Shown one piece after another: positions 43,039 through 52,352 of a stretch of 64,000 nucleotides of DNA. This DNA comes from Fluviibacter sp964498255 (GTDB lineage Bacteria; Pseudomonadota; Gammaproteobacteria; Burkholderiales; Rhodocyclaceae): contig CAZCGW010000008.1 of assembly GCA_964498255.1 (NCBI GenBank), positions 1 through 64,000 on the forward strand. The letters run 5' to 3'. How positions within the stretch are numbered: the stretch's first letter is position 1; the number at the start of each line of letters is the position of its first letter. The translations under genes were made by a program, and so were the position numbers. Under the pieces are notes generated by a model. The model was not told the origin of the DNA, ran no database searches, and was given only the letters and a program-made list of their open reading frames with translations.

Positions 43039-44226
43039 TTAGACGCCGAGCAGGAGGCGTGATGGATCTTCCAGCGCTTCCTTCATGGTGACCAGGCCCA
43101 GAACTGCTTCGCGGCCGTCGATGATGCGGTGATCGTACGACATGGCGAGGTAGTTGATCGGACGAACCACCACTTGGCCGTTTTCGACAACGGCGCGATC
43201 CTTCGTTGCATGAATGCCGAGGATGGCTGATTGTGGTGGGTTGATGATCGGGGTCGACAGCATCGAACCGAAAATACCGCCATTCGAGATAGAGAACGTA
43301 CCACCCGACAGCTCTTCCATGGTGATCTTACCGTCTTTGGCCTTCACACCGAATTCAGCGATCTGCTTTTCGATTTCAGCAATGCTCAGCTGATCGGCAT
43401 TACGGATGATTGGCACAACCAGACCACGTGGCGAACCAACGGCAATACCGATGTCGATGAAGCCGTGGTAAACGATGTCGTTACCATCGACAGAGGCGTT
43501 CAGGATCGGGAACTTTTGCAGGGCGGCACAAGCAGCCTTAACGAAGAAGCCCATGAAGCCCAGGCGGACGCCGTGTGTCTTTTCAAACTTTTCACCGTAC
43601 TGTTTACGCAGTGCCATGATCGGTGCCATGTTCACTTCGTTGAACGTAGTCAGGATTGCATTTTCGTTCTTCGACTGCAGCAGACGCTCGGCGATACGAG
43701 CACGCAGACGCGACATCGGTACACGTTGCTCAGAACGGTCACCCAGTGCAACCGGTGCAGCAGCGGCAGCCTTCGGCTGAGCAGCAACTGCGTCTTCTTT
43801 CGAAACACGACCACCACGACCCGTGCCAGCAACGTCACCCGCTGCAATACCCTTTTCTTCCAGGATCTTGCGAGCAGCTGGGCTAGCGGTACCGGCAGGT
43901 GCAGCAGCGGCAGCAGCCGGAGCGGCGGCTGGGGCTGGCGCAGCAGCTGGAGCGGCTGCAGCAGGTGCCGGAGCCGATGCTGTAGCAGCGGTATCGATCT
44001 GAGCGATCACTTCACCCGAAACAACCGTGTCGCCATTGCCTTTGATCAGCTTGACGATTACACCGCCATCCGGCGCGGGCAATTCCAGCACAACCTTATC
44101 GGTTTCGATATCGATGAGATTCTCATCGCGGGAAACGGCTTCGCCTTCTTTCTTGTGCCAGGAAACCAGGGTTGCCTCGGCGACCGATTCAGACAGTTGC
44201 GGGACTTTGACGTCGATAATTGCCAT
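43039..44226 (-). CDS. odhB: Dihydrolipoamide succinyltransferase, E2 of 2-oxoglutarate dehydrogenase
   Basis: The 395 residues have a lipoyl domain (1-75; lipoylated Lys in DIETDKVVLEL), an Ala/Pro-rich flexible linker (about 78-118), an E3-binding domain (SPAARKILEEKGI to GRGGRVSKEDAV) and a catalytic domain with the active-site SYDHRIIDGREA. The linker's Ala/Pro runs make unusual low-complexity DNA. Start at 44226 gives MAIIDVKVPQLSESV, the usual beginning. It lies between odhA and lpd. Confidence 0.96.
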   Translation of the reverse strand: MAIIDVKVPQLSESVAEATLVSWHKKEGEAVSRDENLIDIETDKVVLELPAPDGGVIVKLIKGNGDTVVSGEVIAQIDTAATASAPAPAAAAPAAAPAPAAAPAAAAAAPAGTASPAARKILEEKGIAAGDVAGTGRGGRVSKEDAVAAQPKAAAAAPVALGDRSEQRVPMSRLRARIAERLLQSKNENAILTTFNEVNMAPIMALRKQYGEKFEKTHGVRLGFMGFFVKAACAALQKFPILNASVDGNDIVYHGFIDIGIAVGSPRGLVVPIIRNADQLSIAEIEKQIAEFGVKAKDGKITMEELSGGTFSISNGGIFGSMLSTPIINPPQSAILGIHATKDRAVVENGQVVVRPINYLAMSYDHRIIDGREAVLGLVTMKEALEDPSRLLLGV

Positions 44227-44253
44227 TGTTCTCTCCACGGACTCTTATGGTTT

Positions 44254-47088
44254 TTAATACTCGATCTTGCCCAGTGCGGACTCGATCAAAGTTTTGTGTT
44301 GCTCGTTGTGCTTGGCCAGATAGCCCACGGCTGGCGATGCAGCTGCCGGACGCGACACGAGGAGCAGGTTCTGTTTCGGACCCATCGAACGGGCCAGGTG
44401 CTGACGGGAAGCAAACCAGTACCAGAAACCCTGGTTACGCGGCTCTTCCTGACACCAGACGATTTCGGTGGCCTTCGGGAACTTCGCTAGTTCATTCTTG
44501 AATGACTCTTCAGGGAACGGATAGAGCTGCTCAATGCGCACGATGGCGATATGATCCAGCTTCTGTTCACGGCGGGCATTCAGCAGATCGTAGTACACCT
44601 TACCAGAACACAGGATAACGCGCGTTACCTTGGCCGCATTCAGGTTGTCTACTTCACCGATCACGCGCTGGAACTCGCCCTTGGACAAATCGTCCAGTGT
44701 GCAGCTGGCATCTTTGTTACGGAGCAGCGACTTCGGCGACATGATCACCAAAGGCTTGCGCTGTTTACGAACCATCTGACGACGCAGCACGTGATAGATC
44801 TGGCTGGCATTGGATGGCACGCAGACTTCCATGTTCATTTCAGCACAGAGCTGAATGAAACGCTCTGGACGTGCCGATGAGTGCTCTGGGCCCTGACCTT
44901 CGTAGCCGTGTGGCAGCAGCATGACAAGACCACAGCCACGCCCCCACTTGGTTTCACCCGAAGCGATGAACTGGTCAACAACGACTTGAGCGCCGTTAAC
45001 GAAGTCACCAAACTGGGCTTCCCAGACTACCAGCTGGTTTGGCTCTGCAGTCGCATAACCATACTCAAAGGCCAGTACAGATTCTTCCGACAATACCGAT
45101 TCATAACACTGGAATGAACCTTGTTCGGCTTGCAGGTGTGCAAGTGGCTGATAGCTACCAACATCCCAGCTCGTGCGGTTCTGATCATGCAAGGTGGCGT
45201 GACGGTGGAAGAAAGTACCACGACCAACGTCTTCACCCGAGATACGCACTCCGTAACCTTCGGCCAGCAGCGTTGCATAGGCCAGGTTTTCACCCATACC
45301 CCAGTCAACCGGCAGCTTGCCTTCGGCCATAGAACGACGGTCTTCAATGATCTTCTTAACGCGTGAGTGCGGCGTAAAGCCTTCTGGCAGATCAGCCAGT
45401 TTCAGACCCAGACGCTTCAGTTCCTTGGCAGGAACCTTGGTGTTAGCTGTTTCAATGTATTGCTTGGTCGCGAAAGGACGCCAATCTTGTGCGTTCTTAC
45501 GCTTGTAGTCCGAAATAACTGGGTTGTGCAACAACTCGCCACGATCAAGATGTTCGCGGAAGCTCTTGATGATGGCATCCGGCGCATCGGCCGCAACGAC
45601 GCCGGCTGCGACCAGTTGATCTGCGTAAACTTTACGCGTACCAGGGTGGGCTTGCACCTTCTTGTACATGAGCGGTTGGGTAACCATCGGCTCATCTTGC
45701 TCGTTGTGACCCAGCTTACGGAAACAGAAGATATCGATGACGACATCTTTCTTGAAGGTCTGACGATATTCCACGGCCAGGCGTGTCACCATCGCCACAG
45801 CTTCGGCATCATCAGCGTTGACGTGGAAGATTGGCGAGTCGGACATCTTGAAGATGTCGGTACAGTAGAAGCCCGAGCGGTAGTCACGTGGATCTGATGT
45901 AGTGAAACCGATCTGGTTGTTCACCACGATATGGATCGTACCGCCTGTGCCGTAACCGCGGGTTTGCGCAAAGTTAAGCATTTCCTGGTTACAACCCTGA
46001 CCGATCACAGCGGCATCACCATGAATCAGCACAGGAATAATTTCTTTCTTGCCCTCTTCGCCGATGCGGAACTGGCGTGCAAAGACCGAACCTTCAACCA
46101 CCGGGTTCACGATTTCCAGGTGCGATGGGTTAAATGCCAATGTCAGGTGAACCGGGCCACCAGGCGTACCCACGTCTGAGGAGTAACCCATGTGGTACTT
46201 CACATCGCCAGAACCCAGATCAACCTTCTTCTTGCCTTCAAATTCGGCAAAAAGGACTGATGGTGGTTTACCCAGCGTATTGACCAGAACGTTCAGACGG
46301 CCACGGTGGGCCATGCCGATAACGATTTCTTTGGCGCCCATGTTGCCGGAGACACGAATCAGCTCGTCCATCGACAGAATCAATGCTTCGCCGCCTTCGA
46401 GGGAGAAACGCTTCTGGCCGACGTAACGGGTGTGCAGATAACGCTCCAGGGTTTCAGCAGCCGTCAGGCGCTCCAGGAAGCGTTTCTTTTCTTCTGCCGA
46501 ATATGCAGCCTGACCACGATTAGGTTCAATACGTGCCTGTAGCCATTTCTTCTCTTCATAAGAAGTCATGTACATGTATTCAACACCCACATGGTGACAG
46601 TATGTCTGCTTCAAGGCGTCGATGATTTGGTTGAGAGGCGCAGTTTGACTCGAACCCACTTTGAAATCACCGGTGTCAAAGCTACGCGACATGTCTGCAT
46701 CGGTCAGACCATAGGTCTTAGGATCCAGGTCAGCCACCATCGGACGTGTATCACGCTTGAGTGGATCCAGCTCAGCACGCTGATGACCGCTAAATCGGTA
46801 CGCATTAATCAGTTGCTCGACAGCCATGCTCTTTTGTACGTCACCACCAGCGGCAGATGCCGTAGGACGGAAGCCACCGTTTCTTCCCAATGCCTCAAAT
46901 GCAGCGATCACAGGCGCATGCGCAACATCGCGTGCTACAGCACCTGGCTGACGCGCCAGATCCGAGAAATACTGATTCCAGGATTCTGGTACTGAAGCGG
47001 CATCTTCCAGCCAGGCTTCGTACAGTTCTTCCACGAACGGGGCATTGCCACCGAACAGGTAGGTGCTCCCGAATTTTTCCTTCATCAT
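44254..47088 (-). CDS. odhA: 2-Oxoglutarate dehydrogenase E1 component
   Basis: Thiamine diphosphate-dependent decarboxylase of the TCA cycle. The 944 residues (E. coli SucA 933) include the N-terminal FGSTYLFGGNAPFVEELY motif, active-site histidines in GMAHRGRLNVLVNTLGK and the ThDP segment HGDAAVIGQGCNQEMLN, and the C-terminal transketolase-like half (SGEDVGRGTFFHRHATLHDQ). The ATG at 47088 is followed immediately by a second ATG at 47085, so either may be used; a GTG at 47097 is less likely. A GGGAACC/GGTTCCC hairpin (47124-47140) lies in its leader. Confidence 0.96.
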   Translation of the reverse strand: MMKEKFGSTYLFGGNAPFVEELYEAWLEDAASVPESWNQYFSDLARQPGAVARDVAHAPVIAAFEALGRNGGFRPTASAAGGDVQKSMAVEQLINAYRFSGHQRAELDPLKRDTRPMVADLDPKTYGLTDADMSRSFDTGDFKVGSSQTAPLNQIIDALKQTYCHHVGVEYMYMTSYEEKKWLQARIEPNRGQAAYSAEEKKRFLERLTAAETLERYLHTRYVGQKRFSLEGGEALILSMDELIRVSGNMGAKEIVIGMAHRGRLNVLVNTLGKPPSVLFAEFEGKKKVDLGSGDVKYHMGYSSDVGTPGGPVHLTLAFNPSHLEIVNPVVEGSVFARQFRIGEEGKKEIIPVLIHGDAAVIGQGCNQEMLNFAQTRGYGTGGTIHIVVNNQIGFTTSDPRDYRSGFYCTDIFKMSDSPIFHVNADDAEAVAMVTRLAVEYRQTFKKDVVIDIFCFRKLGHNEQDEPMVTQPLMYKKVQAHPGTRKVYADQLVAAGVVAADAPDAIIKSFREHLDRGELLHNPVISDYKRKNAQDWRPFATKQYIETANTKVPAKELKRLGLKLADLPEGFTPHSRVKKIIEDRRSMAEGKLPVDWGMGENLAYATLLAEGYGVRISGEDVGRGTFFHRHATLHDQNRTSWDVGSYQPLAHLQAEQGSFQCYESVLSEESVLAFEYGYATAEPNQLVVWEAQFGDFVNGAQVVVDQFIASGETKWGRGCGLVMLLPHGYEGQGPEHSSARPERFIQLCAEMNMEVCVPSNASQIYHVLRRQMVRKQRKPLVIMSPKSLLRNKDASCTLDDLSKGEFQRVIGEVDNLNAAKVTRVILCSGKVYYDLLNARREQKLDHIAIVRIEQLYPFPEESFKNELAKFPKATEIVWCQEEPRNQGFWYWFASRQHLARSMGPKQNLLLVSRPAAASPAVGYLAKHNEQHKTLIESALGKIEY

Positions 47089-47220
47089 ATTTGTCACCGT
47101 TTTCGGTTGATCTTATAGTTTCTGGGAACCTTTGGTTCCCGTCCCCTGGTGTGTTGACTACTCAACGACTTTATTCATTCAAGGCATTTGCTGCAGATGC
47201 ACACGCCTCTGAGTGTGGAA

Positions 47221-47242
47221 AAGGGCGGCAGCGCCGCCCCTT
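47221..47242 (-). terminator. Terminator between gltA and odhA
   Basis: GGGCGGC-AGC-GCCGCCC stem within AAGGGG...CCCTTTT on the minus strand, starting about 26 bases after the gltA stop. It may give partial termination before odhA. Confidence 0.7.
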
Positions 47243-47267
47243 CCGGAGTTTGTATCAGACGATCTGA

Positions 47268-48563
47268 TTAACCACGCTTATCAAGCGAAGTCACGTCACG
47301 ACGGGCTGCACCAATGTACAGCTGACGTGGACGACCGATCTTGTATTCTGGATCGGTAATCATTTCTTCCCACTGTGTCATCCAGCCGACCGTACGAGCC
47401 AGCGCGAAGATGCAGGTGAACATATCTGTTGGAATGCCCAGCGCCTTTTGTACGATGCCCGAGTAGAAATCGACGTTCGGGTAGAGTTTCTTCTCAACGA
47501 AGTAAGGATCTTCCAGAGCGATTTTTTCCAGTTCCATGGCGAGCTTGAATAGGCGGTCGTTTTCCAGGCCCATTTCTGTCAGCACGTCATAACAAACCTT
47601 ACGCATCAATTTGGCGCGTGGGTCGAAGTTCTTGTACACGCGGTGACCAAAGCCCATCAGCTTGAAGCTGTCGTTCTTGTCCTTGGCACGGGCAATGAAC
47701 TCAGGCACGCGCGAAACGTCACCTATTTCTTCAAGCATGTTCAGGCAAGCCTCATTGGCGCCGCCGTGTGCTGGGCCCCATAGACAGGCAATACCGGCTG
47801 CCATGGTCGCAAACGGGTTAGCGCCCGACGAACCGGCCAGACGGACGGTTGAAGTCGATGCGTTTTGCTCGTGATCAGCGTGCAGCGTGAAGATGATGTC
47901 CAAGGCACGAACCAGAACAGGATTCGGCTTGTACTCTTCACACGGGGTGCCGAACATCATTTGCATGAAGTTCGCGGTGTAATCCAGATCGTTGCGTGGG
48001 TACATGAACGGCTGGCCGATCGAGTACTTGTAGGTCATGGCAACAATCGTTGGCATCTTGGCGATGATGCGATTGAACGCAACGCTACGCACTTCTGGCT
48101 TCGAATAATCTTCACCGTGGTGATAGAAAGCCGACAAAGCACCAATTACACCCACCATAACGGCCATCGGGTGCGCATCACGACGGAAACCATTAAAGAA
48201 ACGGGTAATCTGATCATGAACCATGGTGTGGTTCTTGATGGTATCTTCGAAGTTAACTTTTTGCTTCTTGTTCGGCAGTTCGCCATTCTTCAGCAGATAA
48301 GCCACTTCCAGGAAGTTGCACTGCTCGGCCAGTTGCTCGATCGGGAAACCGCGATAGAGCAATTCGCCCTTATCGCCATCGATATAAGTGACTTTCGACT
48401 GGCAGCTGGCCGTCGAAAGAAAACCGGAATCATAAGTAAACAGACCGGTCTTGCCACCCAGTGAACGGATGTCAATAACGTCGTTACCATGTGTACCGAC
48501 CATGATCGGAAAATCAACGGCTTCCTGACCTGCAATCTGGAGTGTAGCTTTACGTTCGCTCAT
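47268..48563 (-). CDS. gltA: Citrate synthase (type I)
   Basis: Condenses acetyl-CoA and oxaloacetate. The 431 residues begin MSERKATLQIAGQEAVDFPI and contain active-site histidines in GPAHGGANEACLNML and MGFGHRVYKNFDPRAK, and the conserved Asp in PNVDFYSGIVQKALG. This is the hexameric, NADH-regulated Gram-negative type by length and N-terminal domain. An earlier in-frame start would add 33 unconserved residues. It follows sdhE in the leftward TCA cluster. Confidence 0.97.
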   Translation of the reverse strand: MSERKATLQIAGQEAVDFPIMVGTHGNDVIDIRSLGGKTGLFTYDSGFLSTASCQSKVTYIDGDKGELLYRGFPIEQLAEQCNFLEVAYLLKNGELPNKKQKVNFEDTIKNHTMVHDQITRFFNGFRRDAHPMAVMVGVIGALSAFYHHGEDYSKPEVRSVAFNRIIAKMPTIVAMTYKYSIGQPFMYPRNDLDYTANFMQMMFGTPCEEYKPNPVLVRALDIIFTLHADHEQNASTSTVRLAGSSGANPFATMAAGIACLWGPAHGGANEACLNMLEEIGDVSRVPEFIARAKDKNDSFKLMGFGHRVYKNFDPRAKLMRKVCYDVLTEMGLENDRLFKLAMELEKIALEDPYFVEKKLYPNVDFYSGIVQKALGIPTDMFTCIFALARTVGWMTQWEEMITDPEYKIGRPRQLYIGAARRDVTSLDKRG

Positions 48564-48681
48564 TTGAATCGTCCCAAAAATATGAGGTGATAGACAGTGA
48601 CACGTGATGGTCGATACAACTTGTAATTCGTTTTTGCCATAACGTTGGCAGCATATCGCCAACGTAAACGGCGAGCCTTAC

Positions 48682-48924
48682 TCAGTGCTTACGGATGGCC
48701 GCAATAACATCGATTTCCGCAGGATCTTCTGCATCAACCTTGCCACTGATCAGCGCCCAGAGGTCATGGTCTTCCATGGCCACCAGATCCACAAAGGTTT
48801 TTACCTGTGCTTCCGTCAACTGATTAAAGCCATTGTCGAGAAAACGGCCAAGTACGATATCCAGCTCAAGCAAAGCGCGACGCGTACAGTGCCAGCGCAG
48901 TTTGTTGAGTTCATGAAGTTCCAT
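48682..48924 (-). CDS. sdhE: Succinate dehydrogenase assembly factor SdhE
   Basis: Small protein (80 residues) that promotes FAD attachment to SdhA. It has the family's N-terminal helix pattern RWHCTRRALLELDIVLGRFL; the usual RGxxE motif appears as RRALLE, with Arg in place of Gly. The acidic C-terminus (EDHDLWALISGKVDAEDP) fits. It lies 30 bases after sdhB and before gltA, the typical betaproteobacterial order. Confidence 0.92.
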   Translation of the reverse strand: MELHELNKLRWHCTRRALLELDIVLGRFLDNGFNQLTEAQVKTFVDLVAMEDHDLWALISGKVDAEDPAEIDVIAAIRKH

Positions 48925-48954
48925 ACCCAGCCGTTTCCCTATTCGACGGTGCGC

Positions 48955-49665
48955 TTATACGGCGCGACGTACCATCATGTCTTTAATCTTGCCGATGGCC
49001 TTCGTTGGGTTCAGACCCTTCGGACAGACATCAACACAGTTCATGATGGTGTGACAACGGAACAGACGATAAGGATCGTCCAGGTTATCCAGTCGCTCGT
49101 TCGTTGCCTGATCACGCGTGTCGGCGATAAAGCGGTAAGCCGCCAGTAGGCCAGCAGGACCAACGAACTTGTCCGGGTTCCACCAGAACGACGGACAGGA
49201 GGTCGAGCAGCAGGCGCACAGAATGCACTCGTACAGACCGTTCAGCTCTTCACGATCTTCCGGCGATTGCAGACGCTCACGCTCTGGCGCTGGGTCGTTG
49301 TTGATCAGATAAGGTTTGATCGAGTGGTACTGCTTGAAGAACTGGGTCATGTCGACGATCAGATCGCGCACAACCGGCAGACCAGGCAGTGGACGCAGGA
49401 CGATTGGCTGCTTGAGGCTATCCACGTCGGTCAGACAGGCCAGGCCATTCTTACCGTTGATGTTCATGGCATCGGAGCCACAAACGCCTTCGCGGCACGA
49501 ACGGCGGAAGGAGATCAGATCGTCCTTGGCCTTCAGTTTCACCAGCGCATCCAGCAGCTTCTTGTCGCTAGGCTCCAGTTCAACCGAAATATCCTGCATA
49601 TAGGGCGCATCGTCCTTGTCCGGATCGTAGCGGTACACCTTGAAATGCACAGTACGCATAGTCAT
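48955..49665 (-). CDS. sdhB: Succinate dehydrogenase iron-sulfur subunit
   Basis: Carries electrons from FAD to quinone. The 236 residues contain the 2Fe-2S site (SCREGVCGSDAMNINGKNG), the 4Fe-4S site CILCACCSTSCPSFWW and the 3Fe-4S site CHTIMNCVDVCPKGLNP. The first ATG, 49665, has GGAGG at the right distance. It lies 16 bases after sdhA. Confidence 0.97.
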   Translation of the reverse strand: MTMRTVHFKVYRYDPDKDDAPYMQDISVELEPSDKKLLDALVKLKAKDDLISFRRSCREGVCGSDAMNINGKNGLACLTDVDSLKQPIVLRPLPGLPVVRDLIVDMTQFFKQYHSIKPYLINNDPAPERERLQSPEDREELNGLYECILCACCSTSCPSFWWNPDKFVGPAGLLAAYRFIADTRDQATNERLDNLDDPYRLFRCHTIMNCVDVCPKGLNPTKAIGKIKDMMVRRAV

Positions 49666-49681
49666 GTTTCTATCCTCCGGA

Positions 49682-51466
49682 TTAGTAGGTACGCGTCTTC
49701 AGCTCAACCGACGGGGCTGTCAGCGGCGTTAGATTCACAGGCTTGTACTCGATGTGGTTATCACTACCGAACCACAGGGTGTGCTTGAGCCAATTTGGAT
49801 CATCACGGCCGTTCGGATGTTCCGGAGTATCCGGTGCATCGTCACGCACGTGGGCGCCGCGAGATTCCTTGCGGTTCTCAGCAGAAATCATGGTGGCTTT
49901 GGCAACTTCAATCAGGTTTTCCAGCTCAAGGGCTTCGACACGTGCGGTGTTGAACACCATCGACTTGTCCTTGATGCCAACCTTTTTGACACGCTCAGCC
50001 ACTTCCAGGATCTCTTTGACGCCCTGCTTCATGTCCTCGCCAAAACGGAATACACCTGCGTTGAGCTGCATGATACGTTGCATAGCGGCACGAACTTCGA
50101 ACATGCTTTCGCCATTTTCCTGCGTATCAATCCGTTTAACACGTGCCATCGATGCCGCAGCAGCATTATCTGGCAGCGGGCGCAGTGGCAAACCATTCTT
50201 GATCGCTTCAACCACCGATTCACCCGCCGACTTACCAAAGACAAGCAGATCCAGCAGCGAATTGGTGCCCAGGCGGTTAGCGCCGTGCACCGAAGCACAG
50301 GCACACTCACCCGCAGCGTAAAAACCCGTAACCGGCGTGCTTGGATTGCCGTTTTGCGGCACAACCACTTCACCACGATAGTTGGTCGGGATACCACCCA
50401 TCTGGTAGTGACAGGTTGGCACCACCGGAATCGGGGTCTGGATCGGATCCACACCGGCAAATTCGATCGCGATCTCTCGGATGCCCGGCAGACGCTTCAT
50501 GATGGTCTCAGGCGGCAGGTGGGTAATGTCGAGCAGGACATAGTCCTTGTTCGTGCCGCAACCACGGCCTTCCTTGATTTCAGTAGCCATGGCACGCGAA
50601 ACGATGTCACGCGAAGCCAGATCCTTCAGGTTCGGGGCATAACGTTCCATGAAACGTTCGCCATCGGCGTTGCGAAGGATTCCGCCTTCACCGCGCACAC
50701 CTTCGGTAATCAGCACACCCGCACCGGCAACGCCAGTCGGGTGGAATTGCCAGAATTCCATGTCTTCCAGCGGGATACCGGCACGAACGGCCATACCCAG
50801 GCCATCACCGGTATTGATGAAGGCATTGGTCGACGAGGCATAGATACGACCGGCACCGCCGGTTGCAAAAATCACGGCCTTGGCATGGAAAATCGAGACT
50901 TCACCGGTTTCCATATCCAACGCGGTCACACCGATCACGGCACCCGAGTCATCACGAATCAGATCCAGCGCCATCCACTCAACGAAGAACTGGGTGTTGG
51001 CGCGAACGTTACGCTGATACATGGCGTGCAGCATGGCGTGACCGGTACGGTCAGCAGCAGCACACGAACGGTTTACCGGTTTTTCACCGAAGTTCTGTGA
51101 GTGGCCGCCGAACGGACGCTGATAGATCTTACCGTTGTCCAGGCGATCAAACGGCATGCCGTAGTGTTCAAGTTCGACCACGCATTCGGTGGCTTTACGC
51201 ACCATGAATTCGATAGCGTCCTGGTCACCCAACCAGTCCGAACCCTTGACGGTATCGTACATGTGCCACATCCAGTGGTCTTCATTCACGTTACCCAGTG
51301 GTGCAGCAACACCACCCTGCGCCGCTACGGTATGCGAACGGGTCGGGAATACTTTCGTAAGAACGGCAGTCTTCAGACCCGCTTCGGCGACCTGAAGGGC
51401 AGCGCGCAGGCCAGAACCACCAGCGCCAACGATTACTACATCATACTTATGAACGGGGATGCTCAT
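49682..51466 (-). CDS. sdhA: Succinate dehydrogenase flavoprotein subunit
   Basis: Oxidises succinate to fumarate at covalently bound FAD. The 594 residues have the dinucleotide fold VIVGAGGSGLRAALQVAE, the flavinylated His in TRSHTVAAQGGVAAPLGN, catalytic QFHPTGVAGAGVLITEG and GGEGGILRN-like regions, and C-terminal helical domain ending ELKTRTY. Start at 51466 (MSIPVHKYDVVIV) is two bases past the sdhD stop, so the two are coupled. Confidence 0.97.
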   Translation of the reverse strand: MSIPVHKYDVVIVGAGGSGLRAALQVAEAGLKTAVLTKVFPTRSHTVAAQGGVAAPLGNVNEDHWMWHMYDTVKGSDWLGDQDAIEFMVRKATECVVELEHYGMPFDRLDNGKIYQRPFGGHSQNFGEKPVNRSCAAADRTGHAMLHAMYQRNVRANTQFFVEWMALDLIRDDSGAVIGVTALDMETGEVSIFHAKAVIFATGGAGRIYASSTNAFINTGDGLGMAVRAGIPLEDMEFWQFHPTGVAGAGVLITEGVRGEGGILRNADGERFMERYAPNLKDLASRDIVSRAMATEIKEGRGCGTNKDYVLLDITHLPPETIMKRLPGIREIAIEFAGVDPIQTPIPVVPTCHYQMGGIPTNYRGEVVVPQNGNPSTPVTGFYAAGECACASVHGANRLGTNSLLDLLVFGKSAGESVVEAIKNGLPLRPLPDNAAAASMARVKRIDTQENGESMFEVRAAMQRIMQLNAGVFRFGEDMKQGVKEILEVAERVKKVGIKDKSMVFNTARVEALELENLIEVAKATMISAENRKESRGAHVRDDAPDTPEHPNGRDDPNWLKHTLWFGSDNHIEYKPVNLTPLTAPSVELKTRTY

Positions 51467-51468
51467 CT

Positions 51469-51813
51469 TTACAGGCTCCACAGAATCTTGCTGGCCCAAC
51501 CGGCATAACCGATCAGAACGGCGATAGTCAGGACATGCAGCGACAGGCGAACGCTGGTCGGCTTAACGTAGTCCATCCACAGGTCACGGATACCAATCCA
51601 TGCGTGGTAAAAGAGGCTCAGGAAGAACAGGAAAGTGACAAACTTCATGAAGCCATTGGCAAATACGCTGCGCCAGGCATCAGCGGTATGCGGCTGAACA
51701 ACCAGCATGACAACCAAGAAGATCACGGTGTACATAGCCATCAGCACGGCAGTCGCGCGCTGGGCGATCCAGGTGGTGAGGCCGTAGTGGGCCCCGACAA
51801 CGTTACGTTTCAT
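51469..51813 (-). CDS. sdhD: Succinate dehydrogenase membrane anchor subunit D
   Basis: The 114-residue protein has three membrane helices and the anchoring motif HAWIGIRDLWMDYVKP, which holds the haem-binding or quinone-site His. It starts MKRNVVGAHYGLTTWIAQ with the ATG sharing a base with the sdhC stop. An in-frame upstream start would overlap sdhC. Together with SdhC it forms the haem b and ubiquinone site. Confidence 0.95.
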   Translation of the reverse strand: MKRNVVGAHYGLTTWIAQRATAVLMAMYTVIFLVVMLVVQPHTADAWRSVFANGFMKFVTFLFFLSLFYHAWIGIRDLWMDYVKPTSVRLSLHVLTIAVLIGYAGWASKILWSL

Positions 51814-52205
51814 TACCACAGCAGACACCCTCCAAGAATAACGGTCAGAGTCAGGCTGACAATTAGAACCAGGCCGGCCGACTTACGGGCAGCCGGCAGA
51901 TCAATGCCGATATGCCAGTCAAGCAGCAGAAAGCGGATACCTGCACAGAAGTGGTGAAGGTAAGCCCAAAGCAAACCGAGCAAGACAAGCTTGCCAATCG
52001 GATTAGCTACAACGGCTTGAAAGAGCTCGAAAGCGCTATCAGTTAAGCTCCACTGAAACAACGCAAGAATGAGCGGTAGGCAGAGAAACAGGCCAACGCC
52101 ACTAACGCGATGCAGGATGGAGACTTTGCCCGGCAAGGGCAGGCGGATCGTTTTTAGGTCCAAATTCTTTGGACGCTGCTTCTTCTTGATGGCTAACTCT
52201 GTCAT
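51813..52205 (-). CDS. sdhC: Succinate dehydrogenase cytochrome b556 subunit
   Basis: The 130-residue protein starts MTELAIKKKQRPKNLDL and has the conserved SILHRVSGVGLFLCLPL quinone-site segment and haem-ligand region LHHFCAGIRFLLLDWH, with three membrane helices. First gene of the leftward sdhCDAB-sdhE-gltA-odhA-odhB-lpdA run. The 147 bases upstream hold an AT-rich stretch (about 52285-52330) likely to contain its promoter. Confidence 0.95.
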   Translation of the reverse strand: MTELAIKKKQRPKNLDLKTIRLPLPGKVSILHRVSGVGLFLCLPLILALFQWSLTDSAFELFQAVVANPIGKLVLLGLLWAYLHHFCAGIRFLLLDWHIGIDLPAARKSAGLVLIVSLTLTVILGGCLLW

Positions 52206-52352
52206 GTGTTTTCCTTCGATCAAGACTACCTAGAACGTAAGATTGTAGCCGAAGCGGGGAGCGATGGAATCCCCCCGAGGGCTGTTTTCTTAAGCTTTTT
52301 TTAATGAAACAGTTGGATACGCAAAATTAATGCAACGCAACAATCCGATGTT

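Noticed and set aside
43231..44490. 419-codon plus-strand open frame opposite odhB
   Set aside because: Its Ser/Gly/Arg-rich stretch is the complement of the Ala/Pro linker of E2; not a gene.
47124..47140. GGGAACC-TTT-GGTTCCC hairpin upstream of odhA
   Set aside because: Seen, but there is no T run and no riboswitch features; mentioned only under odhA.
49754..51100. 448-codon plus-strand open frame opposite sdhA
   Set aside because: Antisense to conserved sdhA; composition biased by complementing that gene, no recognisable domain.
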